In this document: positions 17,951 to 26,040 of the stretch, piece by piece | How positions within the stretch are numbered: position 1 is the stretch's first letter | Layout of the letters: the number at the start of each line of letters is the position of its first letter | DNA from: Chloroflexota bacterium | Lineage (GTDB): Bacteria; Chloroflexota; Anaerolineae; Aggregatilineales; Phototrophicaceae | Direction of reading: 5' to 3' | NCBI GenBank assembly: GCA_028873975.1 | Contig: JAPPMO010000049.1 | Coordinates: 1 to 64,000, forward strand | DNA length: 64,000 nucleotides | Notes under the pieces: generated by a model | Database searches by the model: none | Told to the model about the DNA's origin: nothing | What the model saw: the letters and a program-made list of their open reading frames with translations, nothing else | Translations under genes and position numbers: made by a program

Positions 17951-18634
17951 ATGCAAGACGAACTGATTGCGATCAAAGGCGTCAAGGACGGTTTGCTGAT
18001 CAGCCTCAGTCCTACTGAGAATTGGCAATCCGTCACCGATCATCTGGCTGCCCGCATTGACGCCCGGGCCGATTTTTTTGCTGGGGCCGCCATCACTATC
18101 GAACTCGGAACACGCCCTGTGCCCAAGTATGAACTTAGTTCGCTGAAAGCCTTGCTGGAGCGCCGGGGGCTATCGCTATCCCTGGTATTGAGCGAGAGCG
18201 ACACGACGAGGGAATCGGCGCTCGCGCTCGACTTGAAGACCGACTCAAATAAGCGCTCGGCGGCGACGGAAAAGCAAGAGACATTGCCCGTTGACCCCGA
18301 AGAAACAGGGACAGGGGGTGTATTGGTCCGTCGGACTTTACGCTCCGGGCGCATCGTCCATAGCAAGGGGCATGTCGTGGTGTTTGGCGATGTCAATCCC
18401 GGGGCCCAGGTTATTGCAGCGGGCGATGTCATCGTCTGGGGCAAGTTGCGCGGCACGGTCCATGCAGGCGCCGATGGCGACGAATCCGCCGTCGTTTGCG
18501 CGCTCGAGATGAGCCCCAGCCAATTGCGCATTGCCGGCTACATCGTGACTTCGCCCGCCGGCAAGCGCAGACATGTTGCGCCGGAAGTGGCGCTGATCCG
18601 CGACAATCAGATAGTTGTAGAAGCCAGAAGATAG
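17951..18634 (+). CDS. minC: Septum site-determining protein MinC
   Basis: FtsZ-assembly inhibitor that works with MinD to block division near the poles. The C-terminal MinC beta-helix domain is clear: RTLRSGRIVHSKGHVVVFGD, VNPGAQVIAAGDVIVWGKLR, GTVHAGADGDESAVVCALEM and SPSQLRIAGYI. The N-terminal half (1-110) is less conserved, with IELGTRPVPKYELSSLKALL resembling the FtsZ-binding domain. At 227 residues it has normal length. minD begins 18 bases after the stop, so minC and minD are probably one transcript. Confidence 0.93.
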   Translation: MQDELIAIKGVKDGLLISLSPTENWQSVTDHLAARIDARADFFAGAAITIELGTRPVPKYELSSLKALLERRGLSLSLVLSESDTTRESALALDLKTDSNKRSAATEKQETLPVDPEETGTGGVLVRRTLRSGRIVHSKGHVVVFGDVNPGAQVIAAGDVIVWGKLRGTVHAGADGDESAVVCALEMSPSQLRIAGYIVTSPAGKRRHVAPEVALIRDNQIVVEARR

Positions 18635-18652
18635 CCCGGGAAAGGATATGGC

Positions 18653-19450
18653 ATGGGAGGCAAGGTAGTAACCATAACATCCGGCAAGGGCGGCGTTGGC
18701 AAGACCACCGCCACAGCCAACCTTGGCATATCGCTGGCAAACCTCGGCAAGAAAGTTGTCGTTATCGACGCCGATATCGGCTTGCGCAACCTGGATGTCA
18801 TTATGGGCTTGGAAAACCGCATCGTCTACGACCTCGTAGACATCGTGGAGGGCCGCGCCAAGCTGCGGCAAGCGATGATCAAACACAAGAAGTTCGAGCA
18901 GCTTTTCCTTATCCCGGCCGCTCAAACCCGCGACAAAATGGCAGTTAGTCCTAAAGATATGGTGGAACTCACAGACAAACTGCGCGAAGACCACGATTAT
19001 GTCATCATTGACTCCCCAGCCGGCATCGAACGTGGATTCCGCAACGCGCTGGAACCCGCCGACGAAGTCCTGATCGTCACCAATCCGGAAGTCTCCGCGG
19101 TCCGTGACGCCGACCGAATCATTGGTCTCATAGAAGCCGCCGACAAGGGACCGGGCCGTCTGATCATCAACCGCCTCAAGACCGAGATGGTCAACAAAGG
19201 CGAAATGCTTTCCGCGGAAGATGTCTTCGATATCTTGTCACTGGAGATTATCGGCATCATCCCAGAGGATGAATTCGTGCTTTCCGCGTCCAACAGTGGC
19301 GTTCCCGTTTCGCTAAACGAGGGTTCGCGCGCCGGAATGGCTTTTGCCAATGTCGCCCGCAGAGTCACGGGTGAAGACGTGCCTTTCATGGATCTTGAAG
19401 AAAATCCCGGTTTCTTCAAGCGGCTAATGCGGTTTCTCGATGGTCGCTAG
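18653..19450 (+). CDS. minD: Septum site-determining ATPase MinD
   Basis: Membrane-cycling ATPase of the ParA/MinD class that recruits MinC and is stimulated by MinE. The deviant Walker A is SGKGGVGKTTATANLG (near residue 10), switch I is IDADIGLRNLD, and Walker B is YVIIDSPAGIERG. The C-terminus FFKRLMRFLDGR is the amphipathic helix for membrane binding. At 265 residues the length is standard. It sits between minC (18 bases) and minE (52 bases). Confidence 0.97.
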   Translation: MGGKVVTITSGKGGVGKTTATANLGISLANLGKKVVVIDADIGLRNLDVIMGLENRIVYDLVDIVEGRAKLRQAMIKHKKFEQLFLIPAAQTRDKMAVSPKDMVELTDKLREDHDYVIIDSPAGIERGFRNALEPADEVLIVTNPEVSAVRDADRIIGLIEAADKGPGRLIINRLKTEMVNKGEMLSAEDVFDILSLEIIGIIPEDEFVLSASNSGVPVSLNEGSRAGMAFANVARRVTGEDVPFMDLEENPGFFKRLMRFLDGR

Positions 19451-19502
19451 CATGGATGCCTGATGGCTGCTCCGACATCAGTTACCAGAAAAGGATCTTC
19501 TC

Positions 19503-19940
19503 ATGACGAGTCTACTGAACCGCTTGTTTGGACGCCCCAGAAAAGGATCTGGCAAGACGGCAAAAGACAGATTGCGTTTCGTATTGCAGCACGATCGGAT
19601 CAACTTGCCGCCCGAGCGCCTGGAAGAGATGAAGCGCGAGATCCTGGCTGTCATTGTCAAGTACGTTGTCGTTGACAAGGATCGCGTTGAAATTGCGCTG
19701 GAGCAGCGCGACCGCAATCAGAGCAAATTGGTCGCCGAGATACCGGTCGTCAAACAGACCGTACCCCCCAGCCCGGAAACTTACGCCGATTCACGCCAAA
19801 ACAATTCGGACAAGCCCCTAGGCGAAACAGAGGACTCGGTTGATGAAGGAGAATCAGCGGCTGGCGACGCTGAAGAGGCCGCTGTCGCCTCGGAGGATGG
19901 GGAAGGCGCCGACAAAGAGGAAAAAGAGAACAAGAAGTGA
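19503..19940 (+). CDS. minE: Cell division topological specificity factor MinE with acidic tail
   Basis: Stimulates MinD ATPase and drives Min oscillation. The N-terminal membrane-targeting helix (MTSLLNRLFGR), the MinD-contact strand (AKDRLRFVLQHDR) and the dimer domain (EEMKREILAVIVKYVVVDKD, RVEIALEQRD) are clear. Typical MinE has about 90 residues; here residues 95-145 form an extra, strongly acidic, low-complexity tail (DSVDEGESAAGDAEEAAV, then EDGEGADKEEKENKK). AAGGA precedes ATG 19503. The 14-base string CCAGAAAAGGATCT containing this site (19485-19498) is repeated exactly in the coding region at 19537-19550. Confidence 0.9.
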   Translation: MTSLLNRLFGRPRKGSGKTAKDRLRFVLQHDRINLPPERLEEMKREILAVIVKYVVVDKDRVEIALEQRDRNQSKLVAEIPVVKQTVPPSPETYADSRQNNSDKPLGETEDSVDEGESAAGDAEEAAVASEDGEGADKEEKENKK

Positions 19941-20073
19941 CGTCTCGCTGCAATCGACGATTGACCGTGATTTGCGACGAATTGGAAACTCCCCCCGAGC
20001 AAGCACCGGCAGGATTCTAGTTCATTCTCGCGCAGCCCGCCGAGCATACCCTGTCTGTTTCTACAGCCTCGGT

Positions 20074-20079
20074 TATAAT
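20074..20079 (+). promoter_or_regulatory. Predicted -10 element upstream of rodA
   Basis: A consensus TATAAT lies 37 bases before the ATG of rodA in the 175-base minE-rodA gap. The -35 region is weak. It may give rodA-gltX their own transcription start. Confidence 0.45.
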
Positions 20080-20115
20080 GAGCGTTTCATCGGTTAGGCT
20101 TGGACGAAACTGGGC

Positions 20116-21216
20116 ATGGAAGCCAAGGGAATACTGGGACGCTTTGATCTTGTGCTATTGCTTACCACATTGGCGCTGGTCGTCTTCGGCATATTGATGA
20201 TCGCAAGCGCGACGCAAGACGCCATCGACGATGACATCATTCGTCGTGTGCCTGACCAGATCACCTATGCCATTATCGGTTTCATCGCCATAGTGGTGAT
20301 TGCAACCATCGACTACCGTCTTTTAGGCGGGATCAGCATTTGGCTCTACGCCGTCATGATCATTCTTCTGCTCCTGGTCCGCGTCTTCGGCGTCGAGGGC
20401 GCGGGCGGCGCCCAGCGCTGGTTAAACATCGGCATCCGCATTCAGCCTTCGGAAATCGGCAAGATCATTTTGATCGTCACCTTGTCGCAGCATTTAGCCG
20501 ACCGCTATCTGAATCTGGGACGATTGTCGGCCGTCTTCCGCTCCCTGGCGCATGTGGCGATTCCCGCCGCACTGATATTTATTCAACCGGACCTCGGTAC
20601 GACAATTGTGTTTCTCTTCATCTGGGCTGTGATTATTTGGTCAGCGGGATTTCGCTTGCGGCACATTGCCATGTTCGTCTCCGTTGGGCTGGTATTGCTG
20701 CCGATTGTTTACACACAACTAGAACCATACCAGCAATTGCGCATCGAGCTCTTTCTCAATCCCGAAAGCGATCCCGACGCCGGATATAACATCGATCAAG
20801 CGCTGATCAGCATCGGATCGGGCGGCGTCCTGGGCAAAGGTTACGCCGTAGGTCCGCAAAACACCGGGCGCTTCCTGCGCGTGCGACATACTGATTTTAT
20901 CTTCAGCGTTATCGCCCACGAATTCGGGATGGCCGGGGGCATTGCGGTTATCGGACTGCTCAGCCTGGTATTGTTTCGCATTCTAAAAGGCGCGCGCGAA
21001 GCGAGCGACCCGCTCGGCAGTATGATCTGTTACGGGGTCGCCGCCATGATATTCTTCCAGTCCGTCGTTTCAATCGGCATGAACCTGGCTCTGCTGCCGG
21101 TAACGGGTTTGACCTTGCCTTTTGTCAGCTCGGGAGGCACGTCGCTGCTGTTCACCATGGTAGGCATCGGATTGGTGCAAAGCGTTATCGCCCGGCGCAG
21201 GCGGATAAACATCTAA
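20116..21216 (+). CDS. rodA: Peptidoglycan glycosyltransferase RodA (SEDS family)
   Basis: Polytopic SEDS protein that polymerises lipid II during elongation together with PBP2. About ten membrane helices are visible. Family signatures are GAGGAQRWLNIGIRIQPSE, LIFIQPDLGTTIVFLFIW, the conserved GSGGVLGKGYAVGPQ loop, HTDFIFSVIAHEFGMAGG, and the C-terminal LPVTGLTLPFVSSGGTSLLF. At 366 residues it matches RodA more than FtsW. It is separated from mreBCD-mrdA by the min genes, an unusual but functionally coherent order. gltX follows after 46 bases. Confidence 0.95.
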   Translation: MEAKGILGRFDLVLLLTTLALVVFGILMIASATQDAIDDDIIRRVPDQITYAIIGFIAIVVIATIDYRLLGGISIWLYAVMIILLLLVRVFGVEGAGGAQRWLNIGIRIQPSEIGKIILIVTLSQHLADRYLNLGRLSAVFRSLAHVAIPAALIFIQPDLGTTIVFLFIWAVIIWSAGFRLRHIAMFVSVGLVLLPIVYTQLEPYQQLRIELFLNPESDPDAGYNIDQALISIGSGGVLGKGYAVGPQNTGRFLRVRHTDFIFSVIAHEFGMAGGIAVIGLLSLVLFRILKGAREASDPLGSMICYGVAAMIFFQSVVSIGMNLALLPVTGLTLPFVSSGGTSLLFTMVGIGLVQSVIARRRRINI

Positions 21217-21262
21217 TTGCCAACCTGTCGTTTACTGTGCCGCAACTCGGAGGGAGACAGAT

Positions 21263-22747
21263 TTGAGTTCAAGTGATCGCGGGCCGGTGCGTACCCGTTA
21301 TGCGCCCAGCCCGACAGGACCTCAACATATAGGCGGCATCCGCTCCGCCCTGTTCGGCTGGCTCTTCGCCCGTCGACACGGCGGCCAGTTTATTCTGCGC
21401 ATCGAAGATACGGACCGGAAACGCTCTGTGCCCGGCTTGATTGAAATGATCCAGGACGCTTTCGATTGGTTGGGCCTGGATATCGACGAGGGACCGCGGC
21501 AAGGCGGACCATTCGGACCCTACATTCAGTCGCAGCGCCTGGATCTCTACCAAACCTGGGCGCACTGGCTGGTCGAGAAAGGTCATGCCTATAAATGTTT
21601 TGCCACAGCGGAAGAGTTGGCGCAGATGCGGGAAGCCGGCAGCGGCTATGACCGCCGCTACCGGGATTTGGACCCAGCTGCCGCGAAGCGATTGGCATCT
21701 CGAAGCCAAGACTATGTTATTCGATTCAAGATGCCGCTGACGGGGAAGACTAGCGGTTACGACATGATTCGCGGTGAAGTGACATTTGACAACGAACAGT
21801 TGCAGGATACCGTGCTGCTCAAATCGGACGGCTTCCCAACCTACCATCTTGCCCACATTGTTGACGATCATCATATGAAGATATCGCATATTACGCGGGC
21901 GGTGGAATGGCTTCCCTCGTTCCCGCTGCACCTGAAGATCTGGGAGGCTTTGGGCTGGCAAAAGCCTTATTTTGCCCACCTGCCGGTTCTGCTCAACCCC
22001 AATGGCAAAGGAAAGCTGAGCAAACGGAAGGGAAGATTCGCCGCTGCCGACGGAACCAGCGTACCCGTTCTCGTTCAGGAGTTTATCGACGCCGGTTATC
22101 TTCCGGCAGCTGTCCTCAATTTCTTGACCAATATCGGCTGGAATTTCGGCGACGATCGCGAGATCTTTTCCCTGTCAGAGGCCATCGAGCGTTTTGATTT
22201 GACGGACGTCAATCCCGCCAACAGCGCCTATCCGATAGCGAAGCTGCATTGGCTAAACGGCCAATATATTCAGTCCGCGGATGTAGATTACCTGGCCGGT
22301 TTGCTCAAACCGGTGCTGCAAGGCGCCGGATACGCGGTGGATGAGGCGCGTCTGCGCAGAGTCGCGCCGATCTTGCAAGTCCGGTTGAAAACGCTGAACG
22401 ATGTGATTGCCATGGCCGGTTTTTTCTTTGAGGAATGGAGCTGTTTCACAGCCCCGGCCACCGAGATACTTTTTCAAAAGAAGATGGATGGCCGCGCGAC
22501 AAGGCAGGTGCTGGAAGCATCCATTCCCGTCATCGAAAGTCTGGCCGATTTCAGTCACGAACGTCAGTACGCCGCCTTCAAGGATCTCGCCAAGAAAATC
22601 GGCTACAAGAATGGCCAGGTTTTTGGCGCCTTGCGCGCAGCGGTCACGGGCCAGCGCGTTTCGCCACCGACATTCGAAACGATGGAGATCCTGGGTAAAG
22701 CAGAGTCTATCCGGCGAATCAAGCTGGCCTGCGACTCGCTTGAGTGA
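21263..22747 (+). CDS. gltX: Glutamyl-tRNA synthetase
   Basis: Class I aminoacyl-tRNA synthetase that charges tRNA-Glu. The ATP-binding HIGH-type motif is APSPTGPQHIGGIRSALFGW near residue 11, and the KMSKS motif is GKLSKRKG (about residue 250). The domains and 494-residue length are normal. The C-terminal anticodon-binding half includes LTDVNPANSAYPIAKLHWLN. The start is TTG 21263 after GGAGGGAGAC. A non-discriminating role (also charging tRNA-Gln) is possible, but no gatCAB genes are in the window to argue either way. Confidence 0.95.
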   Translation: MSSSDRGPVRTRYAPSPTGPQHIGGIRSALFGWLFARRHGGQFILRIEDTDRKRSVPGLIEMIQDAFDWLGLDIDEGPRQGGPFGPYIQSQRLDLYQTWAHWLVEKGHAYKCFATAEELAQMREAGSGYDRRYRDLDPAAAKRLASRSQDYVIRFKMPLTGKTSGYDMIRGEVTFDNEQLQDTVLLKSDGFPTYHLAHIVDDHHMKISHITRAVEWLPSFPLHLKIWEALGWQKPYFAHLPVLLNPNGKGKLSKRKGRFAAADGTSVPVLVQEFIDAGYLPAAVLNFLTNIGWNFGDDREIFSLSEAIERFDLTDVNPANSAYPIAKLHWLNGQYIQSADVDYLAGLLKPVLQGAGYAVDEARLRRVAPILQVRLKTLNDVIAMAGFFFEEWSCFTAPATEILFQKKMDGRATRQVLEASIPVIESLADFSHERQYAAFKDLAKKIGYKNGQVFGALRAAVTGQRVSPPTFETMEILGKAESIRRIKLACDSLE

Positions 22748-22791
22748 AGAAGCGCTGCCCGCGAATCCTTGTCTTTGCTGAATAGGCGGAT

Positions 22792-23219
22792 CAGGGCAAT
22801 CGCATCAGATTTTTCTAAGCACTGAGAACACAGAAGTAAATCCAAATAAGTCCTGCAAAAAAATCTAAACACAGAGGACACAGAGTGCGCAGAGAAAAAC
22901 CAACAGAGGAATATATTTTGCGGACGACCCACCGGAGTCTGTTGAAAAAGCACTAAAACCCCCACCCAAAACCCTATGCCCCCTCGGTCCCCCGCTGTCG
23001 GGGGATGCTTCCCATAAAGAGGGAGGGGCTTTAACGGCTTATTAGGGTTCAAAAGCTCCCCTTCCCTCATTTTGGGGGTAAGGGGCTGGGGGATGGGGAC
23101 AGTATTTCAACAGAGTCCGTTGGGTCGCCCGCAAAACCTAACCGGAACCGCGGGCAAGCCAAGGCTCGTCCCTACATTGACCTTGCAATTTGTTGCATTA
23201 CTTACTTGGAACTACTGAG
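22792..23219 (+). repeat. Composite R1 repeat interrupted by a nested element
   Basis: The copy starts with CAGGGCAATCGCATCAGA and continues with CACAGAGGACACAGAG-type units, then AAAAACCAACAGAGGAATAT, shared with the copy at 40804. The arm around 22925 (GACGACCCACCGG) resumes after the inserted element as TTGGGTCGCCCGCAAAACC. Bases 23196-23219 are a perfect inverted match to 57273-57296. The gltX-tRNA gap of 621 bases (22748-23368) holds this repeat and no gene I can support. Confidence 0.65.
22933..23119. repeat. MITE-like element R3 nested in R1
   Basis: The ends CGGAGTCTGTTGAAA (22933-22947) and the inverse of 23105-23119 (CGGACTCTGTTGAAA) differ at one position. The interior is rich in C-runs and G-runs that can pair with each other, and has no gene. 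It interrupts the R1 arm at a palindromic site. Confidence 0.65.
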
Positions 23220-23368
23220 AAATGCCTCATTTACTTTGTGTTCTTTGTGGTTGGCCATGCTTTCAACAGGCAAAAACCTCTTGGCTTGTCAATAATCTGA
23301 AATGCACCCTGGCGGACGCGGTGGGCTTGTCAAGCAACAGCCCTTGTGATAGGCTTCTGTCGACGCAG

Positions 23369-23440
23369 TGGGAGATAGTTTAATTGGCAAAACAGCGGAC
23401 TCTGGATCCGCCATTCCTGGTTCGAGTCCAGGTCTCCCAG
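23369..23440 (+). tRNA. tRNA-Gln (anticodon CUG)
   Basis: All arms fold. The acceptor stem is TGGGAGA/TCTCCCA with discriminator G, the D stem GTTT/AAAC, the anticodon stem GCGGA/TCCGC with loop CTCTGGA, and the T stem CCTGG/CCAGG with loop TTCGAGT. The anticodon is CTG, which reads CAG. The U1-A72 pair is typical of tRNA-Gln. The genome encodes only GCA after the acceptor stem, so CCA is completed post-transcriptionally. Confidence 0.97.
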
Positions 23441-23521
23441 CAAGAATGAGCGGCCGAGGTCTTGTCGAGCCGCTCTCGAGTTTGGTGCAGAAACAAGCCG
23501 CGGTCAATCGTCATCCGCCCA

Positions 23522-23992
23522 TTAAGCGACCGACAAGACCACTAATTCTACCCATTTGCGAAACTCGTTATGTTGAGCGTTATAGAGCAATCTTGTCCGC
23601 AGGGGCAGCCCGAGCCACATATAAGATAGCTTCCGCCGCTCTTCGCGCGAGGTATGATCAACAATATCGCGATACCAGCGCGGGAAACGCAAAAAGACTT
23701 CCGGATAGTTCATAATGTTGTCTTTGACTTTCCAATAGAGCATGATGTAGGATACAAAGGCGATGATCCCCAGCAGGACCAGAAAAGAGGAGGGCACCAA
23801 AAGCACAAATATAAGATAGGCGAGCGCCGTTGCCCACATGACGGACTCGAAAAGGGGGCTGAAGCCCACTTCGTCGCCGTACTGTTGAAAAGCGGTTAGA
23901 ATTGGCTCCTTGTAGTATCCCAAGGTTACCAAACACGCGCGCAGAAACATGATGGATACAATGCTTATCAGGAGCGTAATAATCGTTGACAT
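23522..23992 (-). CDS. Small membrane protein, function unknown
   Basis: The family is not recognised. The product of about 156 residues has an N-terminal membrane helix (IITLLISIVSIMFLRACLV), two further helices (LFESVMWATALAYLIFVLLV and FLVLLGIIAFVSYIMLYW), and a polar, basic C-terminal half (WYRDIVDHTSREERRKLSYM). The start at 23992 is preferred over 24010 because the product then begins directly with the hydrophobic segment; neither has a strong ribosome-binding site. It lies downstream of the GT-C-like membrane protein gene on the same strand, 52 bases away. Confidence 0.6.
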   Translation of the reverse strand: MSTIITLLISIVSIMFLRACLVTLGYYKEPILTAFQQYGDEVGFSPLFESVMWATALAYLIFVLLVPSSFLVLLGIIAFVSYIMLYWKVKDNIMNYPEVFLRFPRWYRDIVDHTSREERRKLSYMWLGLPLRTRLLYNAQHNEFRKWVELVVLSVA

Positions 23993-24044
23993 GCAAAGGG
24001 CTCGTTTCAAGCAGCCTGCGTTTTGCTAGATCGGCAGAACATCA

Positions 24045-25823
24045 TCAATCATCAGGGATCTCTAATCCGTCGTCGGCGTTAAAACCGAAACCATGCTGAA
24101 GCTGCCCCGGTACACGAGCGAAAATGCCTTTGCGCGGGAAAGGCGTACATGGCAAGGGAATCTGCCAACATTGATGGATATGGCTGTCGGGTACGTTCAA
24201 TTGCAATCCGCTGGCTGTTTCATAGACTTTGACCGGCGGCAAGGGATGCTGATAGAAGCCATCGCCGGGGCCGGCCGAGACCGCGAAATCCCGCTGCGCC
24301 AAGAGCAAATACATAAAATATGCCAGGCAAATCCCCAAAACCGCGTAAGTGATTGAGACACGCAAACGCCATGAGATCCTAGTCCATGACAGCATGGCGA
24401 GCAACCATGAAAGCACAGCGCCGCTCCAAAAGATGTAGCGCACGTATTTGAGGTTTGGCAGACTGACGAACCAGAAGGCCAGCATGATCAGCAGCGGAGC
24501 GAAGACCCATAAACCCAATCCCCCTCGACTTTCTCCAGCTCGCCGCCGCACTCGACCGCTCGCATAAAGGAACAGTCCCGACATGGTCAAGGCGGCCGGA
24601 AGCGCGAAATCCTTCACGTTGCGTCGGATGCCGTCGAACCATGGCCCGACCCAGTCCCAAGTCGCAAGCACAATCTCGGGATCGCCATAACGACGCCGGG
24701 TATTGGTTGCCAGTTGTCGCTGCCGATGCTCGATGAGATCGGGCGGTTCCGCCCAATCGACCTCTATCCTGCCGATGGCATGGGGATAAGCGATATATCC
24801 GCTGGTCACAACCCCGCGCAGCATCCAGGGTCCGGCGAACAAGACCGCAATCAGTAGAACCGGCCAGGACAGGCGCACCAATCGTCCCAGGTTTGTCAAG
24901 CCGCCTGCCCTGAGGACCAACGCAACTATGACAAGCCCGGCTATGCCGACGCCAAATACCCAAAAGGTCTGTTTGATGGTGAATCCAGCCAGGATAACAA
25001 TCGACAGGCGAAGGACCTGCCAAGAAACCGTTTTGGCGTCTGCACCGGCGTCTTGCAAAAAGTCCAGCAGCCAGATCAAGACCAGTATGCCTAGCAAATC
25101 CACTGTGGCGTCGGTCAAAAAATGCGAAATGCTTCCTCGTCCGACCGCGGAAAACAAAAAGAACGGCATGACAAGCGTGGCGAAGATCCAGGACCAGCGC
25201 GCTCGCTCCTCCGCGCGGCATTGGTAAAGATTTACGGCTGAGTGAAGTGAATAGGCCAGCATGACTGTCAGCAGCAGTCCCGTCGCGATATGATAGGAGC
25301 GCCCCGACCAAATCGAAGTGTCCAGCAAGGCCTGATACAAGTAGACGGAGTGATTGTAGGCCAAAGACGAGAATAAATTGTTCAGCCCGGGAACAATGGG
25401 ATAGGCATCCATCCACATGACTGCCTGGATATCGCGGAAGCCGGTATCGAATTCGTCAGGCATTTCTAGGGCGCGGTTCGACATCCACAACAGCGCTATC
25501 AGCAGCATCAGCAGAAAAGCGCGATGTTTCTTCAGTCGCAGAAGCTGAGGGATGAAGCGCTGGCGATGTTGGTACAAGCCAACGGCAGCGACAATTGCCA
25601 GTAGGATAAGCGCCCGGTCATCAACCGCAAATAGCAAATGCCATAATTGCAGCGCCGCCAGCGCCAGCGCCCAGCCCAGCCAAAAGCTGTCGAACCAAGC
25701 AATCCCGACAGCGAGCCTGTGACCGAGCAGACGCAGCGCCACCACGCCCAGTCCGCTGAACAGCAAGAACAGCAGAAGCCAACTGAGCAGGACCATCCCC
25801 ATCGGATAGATCAGTCCAAGCAA
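24045..25823 (-). CDS. Polytopic membrane protein, probable GT-C-type glycosyltransferase
   Basis: The 592-residue protein has about twelve membrane helices. The first large loop has FDTGFRDIQAVMWMDAYPIV then PGLNNLFSSLAYNHS, which resembles the conserved loop of the LIC_10190-type membrane family and GT-C glycosyltransferases that use polyprenyl-linked sugars. The C-terminal tail after the last helix is a short polar region ending in Asp-rich residues. The role would be in cell-surface glycan assembly; that is inference. The start is TTG 25823, with GAGGA 8 bases upstream; ATG 25802 is the alternative. A TATAAT (25885-25880, minus strand) and a palindrome at 25902-25923 precede it. Confidence 0.7.
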   Translation of the reverse strand: MLGLIYPMGMVLLSWLLLFLLFSGLGVVALRLLGHRLAVGIAWFDSFWLGWALALAALQLWHLLFAVDDRALILLAIVAAVGLYQHRQRFIPQLLRLKKHRAFLLMLLIALLWMSNRALEMPDEFDTGFRDIQAVMWMDAYPIVPGLNNLFSSLAYNHSVYLYQALLDTSIWSGRSYHIATGLLLTVMLAYSLHSAVNLYQCRAEERARWSWIFATLVMPFFLFSAVGRGSISHFLTDATVDLLGILVLIWLLDFLQDAGADAKTVSWQVLRLSIVILAGFTIKQTFWVFGVGIAGLVIVALVLRAGGLTNLGRLVRLSWPVLLIAVLFAGPWMLRGVVTSGYIAYPHAIGRIEVDWAEPPDLIEHRQRQLATNTRRRYGDPEIVLATWDWVGPWFDGIRRNVKDFALPAALTMSGLFLYASGRVRRRAGESRGGLGLWVFAPLLIMLAFWFVSLPNLKYVRYIFWSGAVLSWLLAMLSWTRISWRLRVSITYAVLGICLAYFMYLLLAQRDFAVSAGPGDGFYQHPLPPVKVYETASGLQLNVPDSHIHQCWQIPLPCTPFPRKGIFARVPGQLQHGFGFNADDGLEIPDD

Positions 25824-25901
25824 TTGCGTTCGTCCTCTACTCCGGTCATCAGGCGATGCGCATGTCGTACCGGCAGAGAATTATAATGAGAGAAAACCAA
25901 T

Positions 25902-25923
25902 AAGGCGATAACTATATCGCCTT
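25902..25923. promoter_or_regulatory. Perfect 9-bp inverted repeat in a divergent promoter region
   Basis: AAGGCGATA and TATCGCCTT flank the spacer ACTA. The site covers the -35 region of the minus-strand promoter whose -10 (TATAAT) is at 25885-25880. It lies about 120 bases before the AlbA_2-type gene on the plus strand. It is a candidate operator; no regulator is proven. The rest of the 217-base gap shows only a weak -10 near 26000. Confidence 0.5.
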
Positions 25924-26040
25924 TAGGCAGGCGACTGGCAATATCCCGCGTTTCAGCGGATCTAGGCCTTGAATTGGTTCGCCGCCACTGAGTGGCTATG
26001 CTAAACTACGCTGGAGATAGCAATTCAGCCTAGGAAATCA

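Noticed and set aside
22940..23100. C-run and G-run tracts that could form quadruplexes
   Set aside because: They are explained by the self-complementary interior of the nested repeat element; no independent evidence.
24379..25416. 345-codon minus-strand frame in another phase
   Set aside because: It overlaps the GT-C-like membrane protein on the same strand in another frame; it lacks hydrophobic segments or motifs.
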